Assembly (NCBI GenBank): GCA_034439915.1
Contig: JAWXBI010000049.1
Span: 1 to 8,860 of the forward strand
From: JADJLQ01 sp034439915
Lineage (GTDB): Bacteria; Bacteroidota; Bacteroidia; Chitinophagales; Saprospiraceae
Reading direction: 5' to 3'
DNA length: 8,860 bases
Below are positions 6,754 through 8,860 of this stretch, in pieces. Position 1 is the first letter of the stretch, and every line of letters begins with the position of its first letter. The position numbers and the translations under genes are program-made. The notes under the pieces are model-generated. The model made no database searches. It was given only the letters and a program-made list of their open reading frames with translations, and was not told the origin of the DNA.

Positions 6754-7503
6754 TTATTTAAAGCGATTGCCAAACCGATATTGCCACAATACTGCCAGGG
6801 TCGTTTGAATAGTCTTCCGGACATTCATTTTGCTGCTTCCTTTCTTCAGGTCATATCGCAGGATCATTGGAAGTTCATGGCAAATCGGGCGAAAACGGTT
6901 TAATTTCAACAATAATTCCACCATACAACTGAACCCTTTTTCTTCAATCAGCCGCTCTCCAAAATAATCAAAGCCTTGTTTTAATAATTCCAGACGGTAG
7001 GCTCTGAAACCACACGTATAATCACGCACCCCTTTCACCGGGGCGAAGATCATAAAAAGGGATCCGGCTAAAAAACTGGTACAGGTGCGAAAAAAACTTA
7101 AACCATAACTACGTGCACCCTGCCGGTATCGTGAAGCAATCACCAAGCTGCTACCTTCCCGGATCTGTTGCACCATCCGGGGGATAAGATGGGGATTATG
7201 GCTGTTATCAGCATCCATTGTGATGACGATATCACCCTCTTTTAAATGATGGATAGCATACCGTAATCCATCCTTCAATACCTTACCCAGTCCGCCGTTT
7301 TGATCATTATCCAGCAAATCCAATGGTATACTGCCTTTAAAGTTTTTTACCACTTTTGCAGTTTGGTCTTTGCTGCCATCATTGACTACCAAAATATTTA
7401 ATGAAATGTCAGGGTGTTGAGCAAGGCTTTCATAGTTTTTTAACAAATCCACTATGGAAGCTTCTTCGTTGTATGCCGGTAAAATGGCCAGTATTTTTTG
7501 CAT
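6754..7503 (-). CDS. DPM1-like GT2 glycosyltransferase (probable polyprenyl-phosphate mannosyl- or glycosyltransferase)
   Basis: A family 2 glycosyltransferase expected to transfer a sugar from a nucleotide donor to polyprenyl phosphate at the cytoplasmic face of the membrane. The 249 residues show ILPAYNEE (7-14), VVNDGSKDQT (39-48), NGGLGKVLKDGLRYA (69-83) and the metal-binding DADNSHNP (97-104). Further on are ASRYRQGA, RDYTCGFRAY and a C-terminal GSSKMN. DADxSHxP and D-x-T-x-GFRAY are characteristic of dolichol-phosphate mannose synthases. It lacks the C-terminal transmembrane pair of GtrB-type enzymes, so it resembles the soluble DPM1 form. The ATG at 7503 follows the epimerase stop by one base (TGA G ATG), and the GT-C gene follows by 7 nt, which suggests it makes the lipid-linked donor for that enzyme. 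Mannose is the default family guess; glucose or another hexose is possible. Confidence 0.87.
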   Translation of the reverse strand: MQKILAILPAYNEEASIVDLLKNYESLAQHPDISLNILVVNDGSKDQTAKVVKNFKGSIPLDLLDNDQNGGLGKVLKDGLRYAIHHLKEGDIVITMDADNSHNPHLIPRMVQQIREGSSLVIASRYRQGARSYGLSFFRTCTSFLAGSLFMIFAPVKGVRDYTCGFRAYRLELLKQGFDYFGERLIEEKGFSCMVELLLKLNRFRPICHELPMILRYDLKKGSSKMNVRKTIQTTLAVLWQYRFGNRFK

Positions 7504-7504
7504 C

Positions 7505-8644
7505 TCAGAGTTGGGCTTTCAGTATGTTCAGAATTTTATCGGCGGCAGTCCCATCGCCATAAGGATTATGATTTTTTTTAAAACTTAAATAATATTCTTC
7601 GTCATCACACAATCGGTCCATTGCTGTTGTTATTTTTAGACTATCACTGCCCACCAAAACGGCCGTGCCCGCCTGAATTGATTCGATACGTTCTGTGACC
7701 TCTCGAAGGACCAGGACAGGTTTTCCCAGTGAAGGTGCTTCTTCCTGTATTCCACCGGAATCGGTGATCACAAAAAAAGATTTGTTCAGGAGCCAGATTA
7801 GGTGGGGGTATTCCAGCGGTGCAATTAAATGGATATTGGAAATACCCGATAAAATCGGATAGACGATATTATGGATATTCGGGTTTAAGTGTACGGGATA
7901 AACCACTTGAATATTGGGATGCCCAATTGCGAACGTTTTAATGGCTTCCAGGATGCGAATTAAAGGCGGGCCAAAGTTTTCTCTCCGGTGGCAGGTAAGA
8001 AGAATGATTTTTTTTGAAAAATCTAAACCAGGAAAATGTTCGTAGCTGGCTCCTTCCCCTTTTTTATTGAGCAGGTCCAAACAAAGGAATAAGGCATCGA
8101 TGACCGTATTTCCGGTCACAAAAATATTTTTGAGGATACCTTCCTCATTTAAATTTTGTTGCGCAAGGGCAGTGGGCGAAAAATGGAAGTCAGCCAAACG
8201 GCTGGTCAAAACTCGATTTATTTCTTCGGGAAAAGGACTGTATTTATCCCAACTTCTCAACCCCGCTTCCAGATGGGCGATTTTAGTTTGATGATAAAAA
8301 GCGGCCAGAGACGCCGAAAGTACAGTAGAAGTATCACCCTGTACAAAGACCAAATCGGGCTTTTCTTTTTCGATCAGCACAGAAAGCGCCATCAAAGATT
8401 TGGACAAAAACTCCGCCAATGTTTGATTATTCGACATTAAAGCCAGGTCACAATCGGGTTTGATCTCGAAGAAGTTGGCTGTCTGATAAAGCATCTCCTT
8501 ATGTTGCCCGGTAAAACAAACCATTGATTTAAAATGCCCATCCTGATTTATTTTATGGATAAGGGGTGCAAATTTTATGGCCTCCGGACGAGTACCGAGT
8601 ATAAAGAGAATTTTCTTTTTGGAAGGATCAGGATCCATATCCAT
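7505..8644 (-). CDS. wecB: UDP-N-acetylglucosamine 2-epimerase (non-hydrolysing)
   Basis: Interconverts UDP-GlcNAc and UDP-ManNAc in the cytoplasm, supplying ManNAc or its uronic acid for surface polysaccharides. The 379 residues have the family's usual length and a full motif set: GTRPEAIK (17-24), FTGQH (44-48), VQGDTSTV (101-108), HLEAGLRS (124-131), FPEEINR (138-144), VTGNTVIDAL (176-185), TCHRREN (217-223), DSGGIQEEAP (295-304), REVTER and the C-terminal NPYGDG. His219, Asp104, Glu126 and Glu140/141 correspond to conserved active-site residues of the WecB/MnaA enzymes. The start is an ATG at 8644; a second ATG two codons on is equally possible. It is first in the operon, about 110 bp after a strong terminator, and only one base separates it from the GT2 gene. 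No UDP-ManNAc dehydrogenase (wecC) is in this window. Confidence 0.95.
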   Translation of the reverse strand: MDMDPDPSKKKILFILGTRPEAIKFAPLIHKINQDGHFKSMVCFTGQHKEMLYQTANFFEIKPDCDLALMSNNQTLAEFLSKSLMALSVLIEKEKPDLVFVQGDTSTVLSASLAAFYHQTKIAHLEAGLRSWDKYSPFPEEINRVLTSRLADFHFSPTALAQQNLNEEGILKNIFVTGNTVIDALFLCLDLLNKKGEGASYEHFPGLDFSKKIILLTCHRRENFGPPLIRILEAIKTFAIGHPNIQVVYPVHLNPNIHNIVYPILSGISNIHLIAPLEYPHLIWLLNKSFFVITDSGGIQEEAPSLGKPVLVLREVTERIESIQAGTAVLVGSDSLKITTAMDRLCDDEEYYLSFKKNHNPYGDGTAADKILNILKAQL

Positions 8645-8703
8645 AATTAGGGAACAAGATAATCAAATCAATGCTTTCCACCGGGAAATGAGGAGCGGGC
8701 ATT

Positions 8704-8753
8704 TTTTGGAGAAAAATTAATTGTATACCCGGGTTTTGGAGGAGATTTAACTG
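8704..8753. repeat. Imperfect direct repeat in the leader of the epimerase operon
   Basis: Two 20-bp copies, at 8704-8723 and 8734-8753, each begin TTTTGGAG and match at 16 of 20 positions with a 30-bp period. They lie 60-110 bp upstream of the epimerase start codon. They could be paired operator sites, but AT-rich sequence makes chance similarity plausible. Confidence 0.3.
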
Positions 8754-8754
8754 A

Positions 8755-8798
8755 ATAAAAAAAGGATTGAACAGGTCATCCGTCAATCCTTTTTTTAT
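8755..8798. terminator. Rho-independent terminator, probably bidirectional
   Basis: A perfect 16-bp stem, 8755-8770 with 8783-8798, encloses a 12-nt loop. The inner stem is GGATTGA/TCAATCC and the outer part pairs seven A with seven T, so a U-tract follows the stem in either direction. It lies 14 bp behind the stop of the partial upstream gene on the minus strand and isolates the epimerase operon from read-through. Confidence 0.88.
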
Positions 8799-8812
8799 AA
8801 TTTCTGATCTGG

Positions 8813-8860
8813 TTAATACAGATAGGTTAAGGCAGTTTTATCATCATTATTAAATGGCCG
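8813..8860 (-). CDS. C-terminal end of an unidentified gene (partial)
   Basis: The minus strand from the window edge reads fifteen codons ending NNDDKTALTYLY and a TAA stop at 8815-8813. The strong terminator directly behind it supports a real gene end. The alternating C-terminus ending in Tyr would suit an outer-membrane barrel strand, but fifteen residues are too few to identify a family. Confidence 0.4.
   Translation of the reverse strand, partial: RPFNNDDKTALTYLY

Noticed and set aside
6746..6824. Upstream ATG for the GT-C gene adding 26 residues
   Set aside because: The added residues lie almost wholly inside the GT2 gene and look like its shadow. The ATG at 6746 gives a sensible 7-nt gap and a typical basic N-terminus.
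8645..8680. TATCTTGT on the minus strand as a promoter for the epimerase operon
   Set aside because: It deviates from TAnnTTTG in the conserved part, has no -33 partner, and would leave almost no leader before the ATG.
1..8860. CRISPR arrays, toxin-antitoxin pairs or defence genes
   Set aside because: No regularly spaced repeats and no defence-type proteins were seen on either strand; every gene that can be recognised fits cell-envelope work or is DUF2851.

Overview
The window looks like a chromosomal cell-envelope region of a Bacteroidota bacterium. The evidence is a DUF2851 protein directly before lpxK, a Bacteroidota-type Wzi-family outer-membrane protein, near absence of Shine-Dalgarno sequences, and a perfect TAnnTTTG promoter element. 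A member of Saprospiria or Chitinophagia would fit, but the class is a guess. All recognised genes lie on the minus strand, so transcription runs from the right end of the window to the left.

Right end (8645-8860): the last 15 codons of an unidentified gene, a strong rho-independent terminator, and a leader of about 110 bp before the next operon. Right-centre (4644-8644): a tight three-gene operon. It encodes UDP-GlcNAc 2-epimerase (WecB/MnaA type, making UDP-ManNAc), a DPM1-like GT2 enzyme expected to make a polyprenyl-phosphate sugar, and a large GT-C membrane glycosyltransferase of the PMT/ArnT type expected to use such a lipid-linked donor. The first two genes are 1 nt apart and the last two 7 nt apart with the start chosen here.

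Centre (4150-4643): about 490 bp without a gene. It holds a 153-bp element bounded by 20-bp inverted repeats (19/20 match) and flanked by TA dinucleotides, which resembles a MITE. It also holds a perfect 18-bp palindrome and, next to the downstream operon, a candidate promoter.

Left (4-4149): a second operon with DUF2851 protein, LpxK (lipid A 4'-kinase) and a Wzi-family outer-membrane beta-barrel. DUF2851 and lpxK overlap by ATGA. The barrel gene begins either in a 59-bp overlap with lpxK or, more neatly, at a TTG just after the lpxK stop.

Together the genes point to surface-glycan and lipid A work: nucleotide-sugar supply, lipid-linked sugar transfer at the membrane, lipid A phosphorylation, and an outer-membrane protein of a capsule-attachment family. 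No defence system, CRISPR array, rRNA or tRNA is present. The least explained parts are the MITE-like element, the DUF2851 protein and the C-terminal domain of the GT-C enzyme.
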